Shown here: positions 43,839 through 52,395 of the stretch, in pieces | Layout of the letters: each line of letters begins with the position of its first letter | Position numbering within the stretch: position 1 is the first letter of the stretch | Assembly: GCF_040049215.1 (NCBI RefSeq) | Contig: NZ_JBDZDN010000001.1 | Span: 1,922,001 to 1,986,000 of the forward strand | Length of the DNA stretch: 64,000 nt | Reading direction: 5' to 3' | Source: Mesorhizobium_K sp040049215 | GTDB lineage: Bacteria; Pseudomonadota; Alphaproteobacteria; Rhizobiales; Rhizobiaceae | Translations under genes and position numbers: made by a program | Notes under the pieces: generated by a model | Told to the model about the DNA's origin: nothing | Seen by the model: only the letters and a program-made list of their open reading frames with translations | Databases searched by the model: none

Positions 43839-45029
43839 ATGACCCTGCCCGAAAATCTGTTCCGCGGCCGCTACGGTTTTGCGCGCGAGGCCGTGACGCT
43901 TGCGAACTGGCGCACCAGCCCCTATTCGCGCTGGAGCTTCACCAACGTCGCCGAACTGGTGCCGAGCGCCGTGATCGAGGCGGCGTCCGGCCGGTCCGAG
44001 CCTCCGCTGGCCGACCCTGCCTGGCTGCTCGGCCAAAAGATCGAGCTTTCCAGTGGCGTCGCGACGGTCGGCGCCTTCCTCGAAAGCTGCGACACCGATT
44101 GCCTCGTCGTGATGAAGTCCGGCAAGGTCGTTGCCGATCATCATTCCCCCCTGCATCGTCCGCATGACCGCCACATCATCTTTTCGATCAGCAAGTCGCT
44201 GACGGCGATCCTTGCCGGCGTGCTCGAGGACGAGGGCAGGCTCGATCCGGAGGCGCCCGTCATCGACTACGTGCCGGAAATGTCGCATTCGGCTTACGCC
44301 GAAGCGACGGTGCGGCACGTGCTCGACATGCGCGTCGCCGTCGCCATCGAAGAGACGTACCTCGACCCGATGAGCGCCTACGGCCGCTACCGTCGCGCCA
44401 TGCTGTGGAACCCGCCGCTGACGGGCGAAGAGCCTGAATCCATGCTCGGTTTTCTCGCCAGTCTCGACAAGGCTGAAGGGGCGCATGGCGGCCCGTTCCG
44501 CTACCGCTCGCCCAATTCGGACCTGCTCGGGATCGTCGTCGAGCGCGCATCCGGCCAGCGTTATGCGGACATCATGCGCGACCGGCTCTGGCGCGGGGTC
44601 GGCGCGCATTCCGACGGGCTGGTCACTATCGACCGGGCCGGCACGGCCAGGGCTGCCGGCGGTGTCTCGATGACGGCGCGCGATCTCGCCCGGGTCGGCG
44701 AGATGATGCGACTAGGCGGTGTCGGCCCGATAGGGCACGTAGTCTCCGAGCGCTGGGTGCGCGATACGCTTGGTGCGGGTGACCGCGCGGCCTGGAAGGC
44801 AGGCGATTTCCCGCATCTTTTTGCCAACGGCAGCTATCGCAACAAATGGTATTCGAGCGGGCGCGAAAGCGGCGCCTTCTGCGCCATCGGCATCCACGGC
44901 CAGTGGCTCTATGTCGATCCGGCGGCGGAGGTGACGATCGTGCGCTTCTCCTCGCAGCCGGTCCCGGTCGACGATCCGGTCGACCTCGACTGCGTCAGGC
45001 TGTTCCAGGCGATCGCCGAGCGGATTTGA
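43839..45029 (+). CDS. Class C beta-lactamase-related serine hydrolase
   Basis: This 396-residue serine hydrolase of the beta-lactamase/6-aminohexanoate-dimer hydrolase type carries the catalytic SxxK at Ser116-Ile-Ser-Lys119 (IIFSISKSLTAIL). The YxN-like motif is in RYRSPNSDLLG (about 225), and the C-terminal strand GIHGQWLYVDPAAEVTIVRFSSQP replaces the KTG region. It has no signal peptide, so it would be cytoplasmic. It may cleave small amides or esters; the pot operon upstream makes an amide substrate conceivable but that is speculative. Confidence 0.88.
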   Translation: MTLPENLFRGRYGFAREAVTLANWRTSPYSRWSFTNVAELVPSAVIEAASGRSEPPLADPAWLLGQKIELSSGVATVGAFLESCDTDCLVVMKSGKVVADHHSPLHRPHDRHIIFSISKSLTAILAGVLEDEGRLDPEAPVIDYVPEMSHSAYAEATVRHVLDMRVAVAIEETYLDPMSAYGRYRRAMLWNPPLTGEEPESMLGFLASLDKAEGAHGGPFRYRSPNSDLLGIVVERASGQRYADIMRDRLWRGVGAHSDGLVTIDRAGTARAAGGVSMTARDLARVGEMMRLGGVGPIGHVVSERWVRDTLGAGDRAAWKAGDFPHLFANGSYRNKWYSSGRESGAFCAIGIHGQWLYVDPAAEVTIVRFSSQPVPVDDPVDLDCVRLFQAIAERI

Positions 45030-45042
45030 TGAGCGGGGAGGC

Positions 45043-45063
45043 AAAAAAACGCGCTGCCGCGTT
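45043..45063 (-). terminator. Rho-independent terminator of tRNA-Ala
   Basis: Read on the minus strand, AACGCG, loop GCAG, CGCGTT is followed by a run of T (seven A on the plus strand at 45043-45049, two of them in the stem). It begins nine bases after the tRNA 3' end. Confidence 0.8.
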
Positions 45064-45071
45064 TGACCCGC

Positions 45072-45147
<76 letters not shown>

Positions 45148-45319
45148 GTCCAGCGGATGGCGCATTTATCGACCGGCTTCCCTGCCTGTCAAGCATTGCT
45201 CGCGCCTGCAAGTGGCCGGTTTCTATCGTCCCGGCGGTCATCTCGAGGTCATCTCGACGCTGCGCCCTTGCCGCCCCGCCGGCCAATGGCTAAATGTCGC
45301 GGGTTCATAGGAGACCGGC

Positions 45320-45613
45320 ATGCTCGCCCTCATTCAGACCGTGGTCCTGGCGCTCGACATCTATTGGTGGATCATCATCGCCTCGGCGATCTTCTCCTGG
45401 CTCCATGCCTTCAACGTGGTCAATCCGCGCAACCAGTTCGTCGGCACGATCGGCAACATGCTGTTCCGCCTGACCGAGCCGGCGCTGCGGCCTATCCGCC
45501 GGTACATGCCGGATCTCGGCGGCATCGACATCTCGCCGATCGTCCTGCTGCTGATCCTGTTCTTCATCCGCCAGTTCATCGTAAACACCATCGCGCCGGC
45601 GCTGCTGGCCTGA
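45320..45613 (+). CDS. YggT family membrane protein
   Basis: This 97-residue protein with two hydrophobic regions (MLALIQTVVLALDIYWWIIIASAIFSWL and DISPIVLLLILFFIRQFIVNTIAPAL) has the YggT signature FRLTEPALRPIRRYMPDLGGIDISPIV. YggT proteins are small inner-membrane proteins linked to cell division or osmotic response in other bacteria. As is common, it is followed at once by a DUF167 gene. The frame is complete. Confidence 0.95.
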   Translation: MLALIQTVVLALDIYWWIIIASAIFSWLHAFNVVNPRNQFVGTIGNMLFRLTEPALRPIRRYMPDLGGIDISPIVLLLILFFIRQFIVNTIAPALLA

Positions 45614-45624
45614 CCTCCCTCGCC

Positions 45625-45936
45625 TTGGCCTCCTGCTTCAGGCTTCGCGCCGACGGGCTCGACCTTTTCGTGCGGCTGACGCCGAAAGCATCGGTCGATG
45701 CGATCGACGGCCTCGGGACGGCCGCCGACGGTTCGATCCACCTTGCCGTCCGGGTGCGGGCCGTGCCGGAGAAGGGTGCTGCCAACACTGCCCTCGAACG
45801 GCTGCTTGCCAAGCGCCTTGGCCTGCCCAGGACTTCCCTTCATGTGGTCGCCGGTTCGACGTCGAGGCTGAAGACCGTTCGCCTCTCCGGCGACGGAGCG
45901 ATGCTGGCTGAAACCCTGAAGCGTGCGATCGGCTAG
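45625..45936 (+). CDS. DUF167 (YggU) family protein, start uncertain
   Basis: The product has about 103 residues with the DUF167 core GLDLFVRLTPKASVDAIDGLG, LAVRVRAVPEKGAANTALERLLAKRLGLP and SLHVVAGSTSRLKTVRLSG. These are small proteins of unknown role next to YggT. No ATG or GTG fits upstream of the conserved region; the candidates are TTG45625 or a CTG overlapping the YggT stop (CTGA, 45610). I chose TTG. Translational coupling to yggT is likely. Confidence 0.85.
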   Translation: MASCFRLRADGLDLFVRLTPKASVDAIDGLGTAADGSIHLAVRVRAVPEKGAANTALERLLAKRLGLPRTSLHVVAGSTSRLKTVRLSGDGAMLAETLKRAIG

Positions 45937-46039
45937 GGGTCCGTCGGGCATCAGGGGCGCGGCGCGCGCAGGATTTCGGAGCTGAGCAGGCGAACCGACC
46001 GACGTGGTGTCGGGGTCTGAGAGCGAAGCGAAAACTGAT

Positions 46040-46570
46040 CTACTTCGCCTTGGCCCGCTCGATCGCATCGACGATCATCTTCTTCGCGCGGGCGCTGTCG
46101 TACCAGCCGCCGATCTTGACCCATTTGCCGGGCTCCAGATCCTTGTAGTGCTCGAAGAAGTGCTGCACCTGCTGCAGGGTTATGTCGGGCAAATGCGTGT
46201 ATTCGGTGACTTTCTCGTAGCGCAACGTCAGCTTGGGCGACGGCACCGCGATCACCTTCTCGTCCTCGCCGGCATTGTCCTCCATCACCAGCACGCCGAT
46301 CGGGCGCACGTTGATGACGCAGCCTGGCACCAGCGCGCGCGTGTTGCAGACCAGCACGTCGATCGGGTCGCCGTCGCCCGACAGCGTGTGCGGAACGAAA
46401 CCGTAATTGCCGGGATAGCGCATCGAGGTGTGCAGGAAGCGGTCGACGAACAGCGTGCCGGCCGCCTTGTCCATCTCGTATTTGATCGGCTCGCCGCCGA
46501 TCGGCACCTCGATGATGACGTTGACGTCCTCGGGCGGATTGTTGCCGCTGGGTATCGCTTCAATGCGCAT
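46040..46570 (-). CDS. ppa: Inorganic pyrophosphatase
   Basis: At 176 residues it has the standard length of family I soluble pyrophosphatase. It hydrolyses pyrophosphate from biosynthetic reactions. It starts MRIEAIPSGNNPPEDVNVIIEVP; metal-binding motif DGDPIDVLV (about 66-74), then KVIAVPSPKLTLRYEK and HFFEHYKDLEPGKWVKIGGW are all family-typical. It is a single gene with its own promoter in the 46571-46787 gap. Confidence 0.97.
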   Translation of the reverse strand: MRIEAIPSGNNPPEDVNVIIEVPIGGEPIKYEMDKAAGTLFVDRFLHTSMRYPGNYGFVPHTLSGDGDPIDVLVCNTRALVPGCVINVRPIGVLVMEDNAGEDEKVIAVPSPKLTLRYEKVTEYTHLPDITLQQVQHFFEHYKDLEPGKWVKIGGWYDSARAKKMIVDAIERAKAK

Positions 46571-46787
46571 GCCGTTTGCCTCACGTGATTGCCGATGGAT
46601 ACAAGCAGGTCAGGCCCAGCGCAATGCGGCTCGAGGAATTGATGGTCCGACGAAAAGTCGCGGTAGTCATTCTGCCGCGCACGGATGCGGGTTTCTCAGG
46701 GGGGGTTGCATCTATGCGCTTCCCTACACGCGGCGAATCGCCTTTAGCGTATGTGCAACGCCAAGGTGTGCTTTCGGGAGGCTCGGA

Positions 46788-47471
46788 ATGGACCGGCTGT
46801 TCGCGTCCGTGGATATCTATTGCGAGCGAACGGATCCGAGTTTGTGGTCCGAGCCCGTCAACGCGCTTACGAATCTCCTGATTGTCGGCGCCGGCTTTTT
46901 CGGCCTGGCGCAGGTGCGCTCCAGGAAAACCGGCGTTTACGCCGCGCTTCTCTGCTGGTGGGTCGTGGCGATCGGCCTCGGCTCGCTTCTCTTCCATACC
47001 ACGGCGATCGAACTGACGAAGTGGGCGGATATCGTCCCGATCGCCACCTTCACCCTGGCAATGGCGATCTTCTGCCTGCGCCGTTTCGCGGGCCTGAACT
47101 GGACGAAGACGGCGATCTATTTCTCCGCCTACATCGCGGCCGCTTCCGTCGTGACCTATCTAGTCCCCGCATGGCTGAGCGAAGCCAGCAACGGCACGAC
47201 TGCGTATCTCCCGGCCTTGGCCGGCTTCGCATTCTTTGGCGTCGTGGCGTTGGCCCATGGCAGCCAGGCGGGATGGTATTGCATCGCCTGCGCGATCATC
47301 CTCCTGGCCGGTTTCGTCTTCCGTGCCGTCGATCAGGACGTATGCGCCGCTTTTCCGCTCGGCACGCATTTCCTGTGGCACATTCTGATTGCCGTGATGC
47401 TGGGCGTCATCCTGATCGCGGTCGCAAGACATGGCGCACCACGCGGGCCGGCCGAAAGCGAACACAGGTAG
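46788..47471 (+). CDS. Ceramidase-family (CREST) integral membrane protein
   Basis: This 227-residue protein with about seven hydrophobic segments starts MDRLFASVDIYCERTDPSLWSEPVNALTNLLIVGAGFFGL. The YCERTDPSLWSEPVNALTN opening, the GLGSLLFHTTAIELTKWADIVPI block and the late GTHFLWHILIAVML block (two histidines) match the alkaline ceramidase-like family of metal-dependent membrane hydrolases. The His and Asp residues are those expected to bind zinc. The natural substrate in bacteria is not established; an acyl-amide lipid is plausible. CGGGAGG precedes ATG46788. Confidence 0.88.
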   Translation: MDRLFASVDIYCERTDPSLWSEPVNALTNLLIVGAGFFGLAQVRSRKTGVYAALLCWWVVAIGLGSLLFHTTAIELTKWADIVPIATFTLAMAIFCLRRFAGLNWTKTAIYFSAYIAAASVVTYLVPAWLSEASNGTTAYLPALAGFAFFGVVALAHGSQAGWYCIACAIILLAGFVFRAVDQDVCAAFPLGTHFLWHILIAVMLGVILIAVARHGAPRGPAESEHR

Positions 47472-47493
47472 AGCGGGCGAGACGCGCCGGGGC

Positions 47494-48000
47494 TCAATCC
47501 CAGACGAAAGCGACTTTTTTCAGAGCCTTCTGGTCGAAGATTTCGACGCCTTCGGCAATGTCGCGGCCGCCAGCGCCTTCATAGAAGGACAGTGCGCCGC
47601 CGTTCTCCTCCAGCGCCCAGACGACAAGGCCCCGCAAGCCCGAATCCGACAGCTTCTTGCGCGCCGCGGAGAACAGCCTGCTGCCCAGCCCTATGCCCTG
47701 GTATTCCGGCCGCAGGTAGAGCTCGTAGATTTCGCCCTGCTGCGCGAGTTCTCGCGCGCGGTTCTTGCCGATCGTGGCATAGCCGGCGAGCTTGCCGCCG
47801 ATCTCGATCACCAGGACGGTCGCTGCGCGGCGGATCGCGTTCGCCCACCAGTCCGGCCCGCGTCGGTTGATCATCTTGTTCAGCGCGCGGTGCGGGATGA
47901 TGCCACTATAGGCGCCGCGCCAGGCCAGCTGGTGCACGTCGGCAATCGCTGCGGCGTCCCTCAGCTCGGCTTTCCTGATGTCGATCGTCAGCGTATTCAT
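47494..48000 (-). CDS. GNAT-family N-acetyltransferase
   Basis: This 168-residue GNAT enzyme starts MNTLTIDIRKAELRDAAAIADVHQLAWRGAYSGIIP. The acetyl-CoA motif A is at LYLRPEYQGIGLGSRLF (about 96-112), followed by LVVWALEENGGALSFYEGAGGRDIA. Substrate unknown; the pattern resembles general amine or antibiotic acetyltransferases such as those next to ribosomal or stress genes. It stands as a single gene convergent with the ceramidase-like gene. Confidence 0.92.
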   Translation of the reverse strand: MNTLTIDIRKAELRDAAAIADVHQLAWRGAYSGIIPHRALNKMINRRGPDWWANAIRRAATVLVIEIGGKLAGYATIGKNRARELAQQGEIYELYLRPEYQGIGLGSRLFSAARKKLSDSGLRGLVVWALEENGGALSFYEGAGGRDIAEGVEIFDQKALKKVAFVWD

Positions 48001-48104
48001 GATTTGTTAACCATAAGCGCTGCCCGGACTCCCTGGCAAGCAGGTAATCGCAGCAACCGGCCGTCTGCCACAACTCTATCCCGACTAGCCTTTTTTGGAC
48101 GAGA

Positions 48105-48743
48105 TCAGATTTCGACGAGATGATCGTCGAGCTCGTTGACGTCGTCCGGCCGGGCCGGAAAATGTTCGGCAAGCAGCACGCCAACGGCCGCGATTGCCGT
48201 CACGAAACCGTCGGCCAGCCTGTCGCGACGCGCGTCGTCGAGCAGTCCTGCGACGATCGAGTCCCACATGTCCTGCGGCACCTTTGCGTCGATGCCCGCG
48301 TCGGCGATGACCTCCGCGTAACGCTCGGCGAGCGACACGAAAATCAGCACCCCCGTCCGCTCGGCGGTCAAGTGGACGTTGCGCGCCAGAAACTGCTTCA
48401 GTGCGTTGTCGTGCGCACGCATATATTGCCAGCGTCGTGGCGCGAGGCTGATACGCAGCGCGGGCAGGGCGTAGACCAGCGCCAGCGCGGCGGCGAGCGC
48501 CAGAAGCTGCGCGCCGACGAACACCGGCAGCCGCATGGTCAGCCACCAGGCTTCCATGACGAAGGCGACGGCTAGGCTGATGACCAGGATCGAGGTCGCC
48601 ACCACCATGGAAGCGGAGAAGAAATAGCCGTCGCTCGCCTTCGCGACTACGCAGTAAATCTCGCCGGCCGTGTTCTTTTCGGCGGTGCGGATCGCCTCGG
48701 CGATGCGGTCATGGTCCTCTTGGGTCATGGTCTGTCGCGCCAT
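48105..48743 (-). CDS. TPM-domain membrane protein (second of pair)
   Basis: This 212-residue protein has an N-terminal TPM-like start (MTQEDHDRIAEAIRTAEKNTAGEIYCVVA), two membrane helices (about 45-65 and 75-95) and the rest of the TPM domain after them (ERTGVLIFVSLAERYAEVIADAGIDAKVPQDMWDSIV). The TPM domain is thus split by a helical hairpin. Its ATG follows the stop codon of the larger TPM gene directly (TAG-ATG), so both are translated from one mRNA with LemA. Role probably at the inner membrane; function unknown. Confidence 0.88.
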   Translation of the reverse strand: MARQTMTQEDHDRIAEAIRTAEKNTAGEIYCVVAKASDGYFFSASMVVATSILVISLAVAFVMEAWWLTMRLPVFVGAQLLALAAALALVYALPALRISLAPRRWQYMRAHDNALKQFLARNVHLTAERTGVLIFVSLAERYAEVIADAGIDAKVPQDMWDSIVAGLLDDARRDRLADGFVTAIAAVGVLLAEHFPARPDDVNELDDHLVEI

Positions 48744-49616
48744 CTACCAGCTCCCCGATGATCCGCCGCCGCCCGACGATCCGCCGCCGCCGGAAAAGCC
48801 GCCGCCGGAAGAACCGCCCGACCATCCCCCGCCGGAGGAGCCCGAGGACCAGCCGCGTCCAGACGAACCCGAGCCTTCGCGCGCGTTATAGTCGAAGGTC
48901 ATGCCGAGCCATTGGTAGCGGCCGGGACCAAGCTTGCGGCCGTAGATGCGCGGCAGTATGGCGAATGCGAAGCCGCCGAAGAACAGGGTCGCCCAGACGA
49001 CGAAAAAGAGGGCGACGATCAGCGTATCGGGATCCCAGCCTGTCGTCTGCTGGTTGCGCTGCGCGCGCGCTTCGAGCTCGGCGGCATTGCCTTCGAGCGC
49101 CACGATGATGTCGTCGACCGCGCCCGATATGCCGCCCGCGAAGTCGCCCGCGCGGAACGCCGGCACCATCGTGTTCTCGATGATCAGCCTGGAATGCAGG
49201 TCCGTCAGCGTGCCTTCCAGCCCGTAGCCGACCTCGATGCGCATCTTGCGGTCGTCGCGGGCGACCAGAAGCAGGATGCCGTTGTCCTCTCCCGCCTGAC
49301 CGAGCCCCCAGGCGCGGAAAAGACGGTTGGCGAACGGCTCGATCGCCTCGCCGCCGAGGCTGGCGATCGTGGCGACCACGATCTGGTCGGAGGATTTCTG
49401 CTCGAAGGCTTCGAGCTTCTGGACGAGCGCTGCTTCGGCTACCGGATCGACCAGCCCGGCATTGTCGACGACGCGCCCGGTCAGCGCCGGCAGGGTCTGC
49501 GCGAACGCCGCGAGAGGCAGGAGGAGGCACAAGGTCAGGAGGAAGGACGTCAGCAGAACGCCCGTCAGCCCTCCTGCCTTGGCGCTCGACATCGCGAGGG
49601 GACGCAAGGTTCCCAT
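48744..49616 (-). CDS. TPM-domain (YgcG-like) membrane protein with Gly/Ser-rich tail
   Basis: The 290-residue product has an N-terminal signal/anchor (LTGVLLTSFLLTLCLLLPLAAFAQ) and then the TPM domain at about 45-175 (LTGRVVDNAGLVDPVAEAALVQKLEAFEQKSSDQIVVATIASL, then NGILLLVARDDRKMRIEVGYGLEGTLTD). A membrane helix follows near 215-235, and the low-complexity tail of Ser and Gly has two Trp. This is the standard YgcG layout. ATG49616 is preferred over 49592 since AGGTGAG lies upstream. It follows lemA by 20 bases. Confidence 0.92.
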   Translation of the reverse strand: MGTLRPLAMSSAKAGGLTGVLLTSFLLTLCLLLPLAAFAQTLPALTGRVVDNAGLVDPVAEAALVQKLEAFEQKSSDQIVVATIASLGGEAIEPFANRLFRAWGLGQAGEDNGILLLVARDDRKMRIEVGYGLEGTLTDLHSRLIIENTMVPAFRAGDFAGGISGAVDDIIVALEGNAAELEARAQRNQQTTGWDPDTLIVALFFVVWATLFFGGFAFAILPRIYGRKLGPGRYQWLGMTFDYNAREGSGSSGRGWSSGSSGGGWSGGSSGGGFSGGGGSSGGGGSSGSW

Positions 49617-49636
49617 CCCGTCTGGCTCACCTGAGT

Positions 49637-50263
49637 CTAGTTGAAATCGACCTTTGGCGGCTGCATGGCCTCGTCGGAGGCGGTGAAGTTCTGGAACGGC
49701 TGGTTGCGGAACCAGAGCGAGTTCCAGAGAATCGAAGGGAAGGTCCTCAGCGAGGTGTTGTAGACCCTGACCGCCTCGATGTAGTCGCGCCGCGACACGG
49801 CAATGCGGTTCTCGGTACCTTCGAGCTGTGCCTGCAGCGCCAGGAAATTCTGGTTGGCCTTGAGGTCCGGGTAGTTCTCGACGACGGCAAGCAGCCGCGA
49901 CAGCGCGCTGGTCAGCCCGGACTGGCTTTCCTGGAACGCCTTGAATGCTTCCGGGTTGGTCAGCATGTCCGGCGACACGGTCACCTGCGTCGCCTTGGCG
50001 CGGGCCTCGACCACGCCCTCCAGCACTTCCTTCTCGTGTGCGGCATAACCCTTGACCGTTTCGACCAGATTGGGAATGAGGTCGGCGCGGCGCTGGTACT
50101 GGTTCAGCACTTCGCTCCAGGCGGCCTTGGCTTGCTCCTCCAGGGTGGGAATGGTGTTGTAGCCGCAGGCTGACAGCAGCGGCAGGGCGAACGCCAGGAA
50201 GACGAAAGCCGGGAGCAGACGGAATGCGGCGGGCTTCTGGACCAGTGAAAATCGGCTGGGCAT
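49637..50263 (-). CDS. lemA: LemA family lipoprotein
   Basis: This 208-residue LemA protein has a lipoprotein leader: a hydrophobic stretch ending LLSAC, where the Cys would be lipidated. The LemA domain follows: YNTIPTLEEQAKAAWSEVLNQYQRRADLIPNLVETVKGYAAHEKEVLEGVVEARAKA, mainly alpha-helical, with LQAQLEGTENRIAVSRRDYIEAVRVYN. I chose ATG50263 since the GAGGG ribosome site abuts the upstream in-frame ATG at 50269 but is correctly spaced for this one. LemA with two TPM genes is a common conserved module of unknown function. Confidence 0.93.
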   Translation of the reverse strand: MPSRFSLVQKPAAFRLLPAFVFLAFALPLLSACGYNTIPTLEEQAKAAWSEVLNQYQRRADLIPNLVETVKGYAAHEKEVLEGVVEARAKATQVTVSPDMLTNPEAFKAFQESQSGLTSALSRLLAVVENYPDLKANQNFLALQAQLEGTENRIAVSRRDYIEAVRVYNTSLRTFPSILWNSLWFRNQPFQNFTASDEAMQPPKVDFN

Positions 50264-50420
50264 GGACATCCCTCGGGGTTGCGATCGAACCGGGACGACA
50301 TTTAGCACGATGACGCGTGCAAATGACAGTTGCGGCAAGCGTGGTGGTTGCGCAATCGCCGATAGTGTGAATGAAGAACTTGGCCGGCAGCATCGACGGC
50401 GAGCGAGGAGTCTCCGGAAT

Positions 50421-50678
50421 ATGGCGGATGACCAGGACAGCCAGCGGAAGGCCGAATCGCGGCGCATCCTCGAACGCGTGTCGCAGGAAGCCGAAAGCGG
50501 CGGCCGTTCGGTCGTGGAACGCGCTGCGAGACGAGCCCACGACCATGTCACGGCAGCCGATGTGGACGAGGACGACTGGGCCGAGTATTGGGGCACGCGG
50601 ATAGGCAGGACGCTCGGCGCGCTTCTGCTGATAGGTGTCATTGTATGGCTTGTGCTTTACCTCGCGAGGGGCGGGTAG
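50421..50678 (+). CDS. Small tail-anchored membrane protein, unknown
   Basis: The 85-residue product starts MADDQDSQRKAESRRILERVSQEAES: a charged, helical N-terminal two thirds, then one C-terminal hydrophobic helix (LGALLLIGVIVWLVLYLARGG). GAGGAG at 50405-50410 lies before ATG50421. The frame is open further upstream (50262) but that part lies over the lemA start. It is divergent from lemA and four bases from the next gene, the pdxY-like kinase. I know no function for it. Confidence 0.8.
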   Translation: MADDQDSQRKAESRRILERVSQEAESGGRSVVERAARRAHDHVTAADVDEDDWAEYWGTRIGRTLGALLLIGVIVWLVLYLARGG

Positions 50679-50682
50679 CGGA

Positions 50683-51567
50683 ATGAATGGAAGTGCGGTC
50701 GATACGCCACGGGCGGTGATCGTCATCTCGAGCCACGTGGCGCGGGGATCGGTCGGCAACCGGGCAGCCGTCTTCGCGCTGGAGACGCTCGGCCATCCGG
50801 TCTGGGCCGTACCGACCGTATTGTTGCCCTGGCATCCCGGCCACGGTCCGGCGACCCGCATCGTTCCCGACGCGGACCAGTTTTCCGCCTTCATGAAAGA
50901 TCTCGAGCGCGCGCCTTGGCTCGGCGAAGTCGCCGGCGTGCTGTCAGGCTATCTCGGCGATGCCCGCCAGGCGGTCGATGTCGCCGCTCTCGTGCATCGG
51001 GTGAAGGCGCGCAACCCCAGCGCGCTTTACGTCTGCGATCCGGTGATGGGCGACGCCGGCGGGCTCTACGTTCCCGAGGCGACCGCCGAGGCGATGCGCG
51101 ATCTTTTGCTGCCGCTCGCCGACATCGCCACGCCCAACCGCTACGAGCTCGAGTGGATCGTTGGGGCGAAGCTCGACGACCTGCGCTCGGCGACCGCCGC
51201 CGCGCTGGAGCTTGGTCCGCCTCGCATGCTGGTCACGTCCGCACCGGCGATGATGGCTGGCGGCATTGGCAACCTTCTGGTGACGCCGACCGAGGCGCTG
51301 CTTGCCGAGCACCGGCAAATTCCCGGCCCGCCCAACGGGCTCGGCGATCTGACGGCCGCCGTTTTCCTGGCTCGGCTCCTGGCCGGCCAGCCCGACGCCA
51401 AGGCGCTGCAGACGACGACCGCGGCGGTCTACGAGATTCTTGCCCGCACGGCCAAGCGCGGCGGCGACGAACTTCAGCTCGAGACGGACGCGCGCAGCCT
51501 GTCGCATCCGATGGCGATGGTACAGTTCCGCCATCTCACCCATCCCGGCCGGGATCAGCGGGCGTAG
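50683..51567 (+). CDS. pdxY: Pyridoxal kinase (PdxY-like)
   Basis: The 294-residue product is a ribokinase-superfamily kinase that phosphorylates pyridoxal in vitamin B6 salvage. Family features are ISSHVARGSVGNRAAVFALETLGHPVWAVPTV at the start, GVLSGYLGDARQAVDVA, YVCDPVMGDAGGLYVPEA and the catalytic/anion region GPPNGLGDLTAAVFLARLLAG, with Asp in GLGD. ATG50683 is four bases after the stop of the small membrane protein gene, so they are probably co-transcribed. Confidence 0.93.
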   Translation: MNGSAVDTPRAVIVISSHVARGSVGNRAAVFALETLGHPVWAVPTVLLPWHPGHGPATRIVPDADQFSAFMKDLERAPWLGEVAGVLSGYLGDARQAVDVAALVHRVKARNPSALYVCDPVMGDAGGLYVPEATAEAMRDLLLPLADIATPNRYELEWIVGAKLDDLRSATAAALELGPPRMLVTSAPAMMAGGIGNLLVTPTEALLAEHRQIPGPPNGLGDLTAAVFLARLLAGQPDAKALQTTTAAVYEILARTAKRGGDELQLETDARSLSHPMAMVQFRHLTHPGRDQRA

Positions 51568-51569
51568 CT

Positions 51570-52334
51570 GTGCCGTCGGGCACGGTCGTCGGCGTCGACG
51601 GCTGCCCGGGCGGCTGGATCGCGGTCTGGCGGCACGACAATGACGAGCCGTCGGTCCGGGTCTTCGCTGCCTTTGCCGAACTGCTCAACGTTTTTCCCGA
51701 CGAGACAATCATCGCCGTCGACATGCCGATCGGCCTGCCGGATTTTTCACGACGGGGCGGGCGAGGACCGGAAGCGCTGGTACGTCCGCTGCTCGGACAG
51801 CGCCAGTCAGGCGTCTTTTCCATTCCATCCCGAGCAGCTGTCTATGCCGAAACTGCGACGTTTACGACAGTGGATGCGTGGCACGCGGCGCATCGGCGAG
51901 CCAGCGAGGTGGCGCGTCGCACATCCGATCCGCAGCGCGGCGTTTCGATACAGGCTTTCGGCATCTTTCCGAAAATCCGCGAGATCGATGTGCTGCTCAG
52001 CGAGCGGCCCGATCTGCGGGAACGCGTGCTGGAGTCGCACCCGGAGGTCGCCTTCATGCGGATGAATGGCGGCCAGCCCATGCGCCTTCCCAAGAAGGTC
52101 AAGGGCGTCGTGAACCCGGCAGGCATGGAGGAACGCCAGGCGCTGCTTTGCCGGCATGGCTACGACCTGCAGTTCCTCGATCAGAAGCCGCCCGTCGGAG
52201 CGAAACCCGACGATTTCCTCGACGCCTGCTGCATGACGCTCGTCGCGGACCGCATCGCGCGCGGTCAAGCCGTCTCGTTTCCCGATCCGCCCGGTCGCGA
52301 CGCCCATGGAATCCCTGTCGCCATCCGGGCGTGA
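51570..52334 (+). CDS. DUF429 family protein
   Basis: This 254-residue protein starts with GTG (VPSGTVVGVDGCPGGWIAVW), the DUF429 signature with GVDGCxxGW. Further blocks are IIAVDMPIGLPDFSRRGGRGPEALVRPLLGQRQSGVFSIPSRAAV and ESHPEVAFMRMNGGQPM, with DDFLDACCMTLVADRI near the end. The fold is RNase H-like with acidic residues in place, but no biochemical role is established. It lies two bases after pdxY. Confidence 0.92.
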   Translation: MPSGTVVGVDGCPGGWIAVWRHDNDEPSVRVFAAFAELLNVFPDETIIAVDMPIGLPDFSRRGGRGPEALVRPLLGQRQSGVFSIPSRAAVYAETATFTTVDAWHAAHRRASEVARRTSDPQRGVSIQAFGIFPKIREIDVLLSERPDLRERVLESHPEVAFMRMNGGQPMRLPKKVKGVVNPAGMEERQALLCRHGYDLQFLDQKPPVGAKPDDFLDACCMTLVADRIARGQAVSFPDPPGRDAHGIPVAIRA

Positions 52335-52395
52335 TCGCCCGGCCGACCTCTGGCCCATGTTGCAGCGCGGCAATTTTTGTCCTTAATGTCCGGCC

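Noticed and set aside
45157..45610. 5' part of a long open frame leading into the DUF167 gene
   Set aside because: This part is out of frame over yggT and non-family; only the portion after about 45610 encodes the DUF167 protein.
49617..50894. Long upstream extension of the YgcG-like gene
   Set aside because: The frame is open back to 50894 but passes through lemA and the 50421-50678 gene; the true protein starts with a signal-like helix at 49616.
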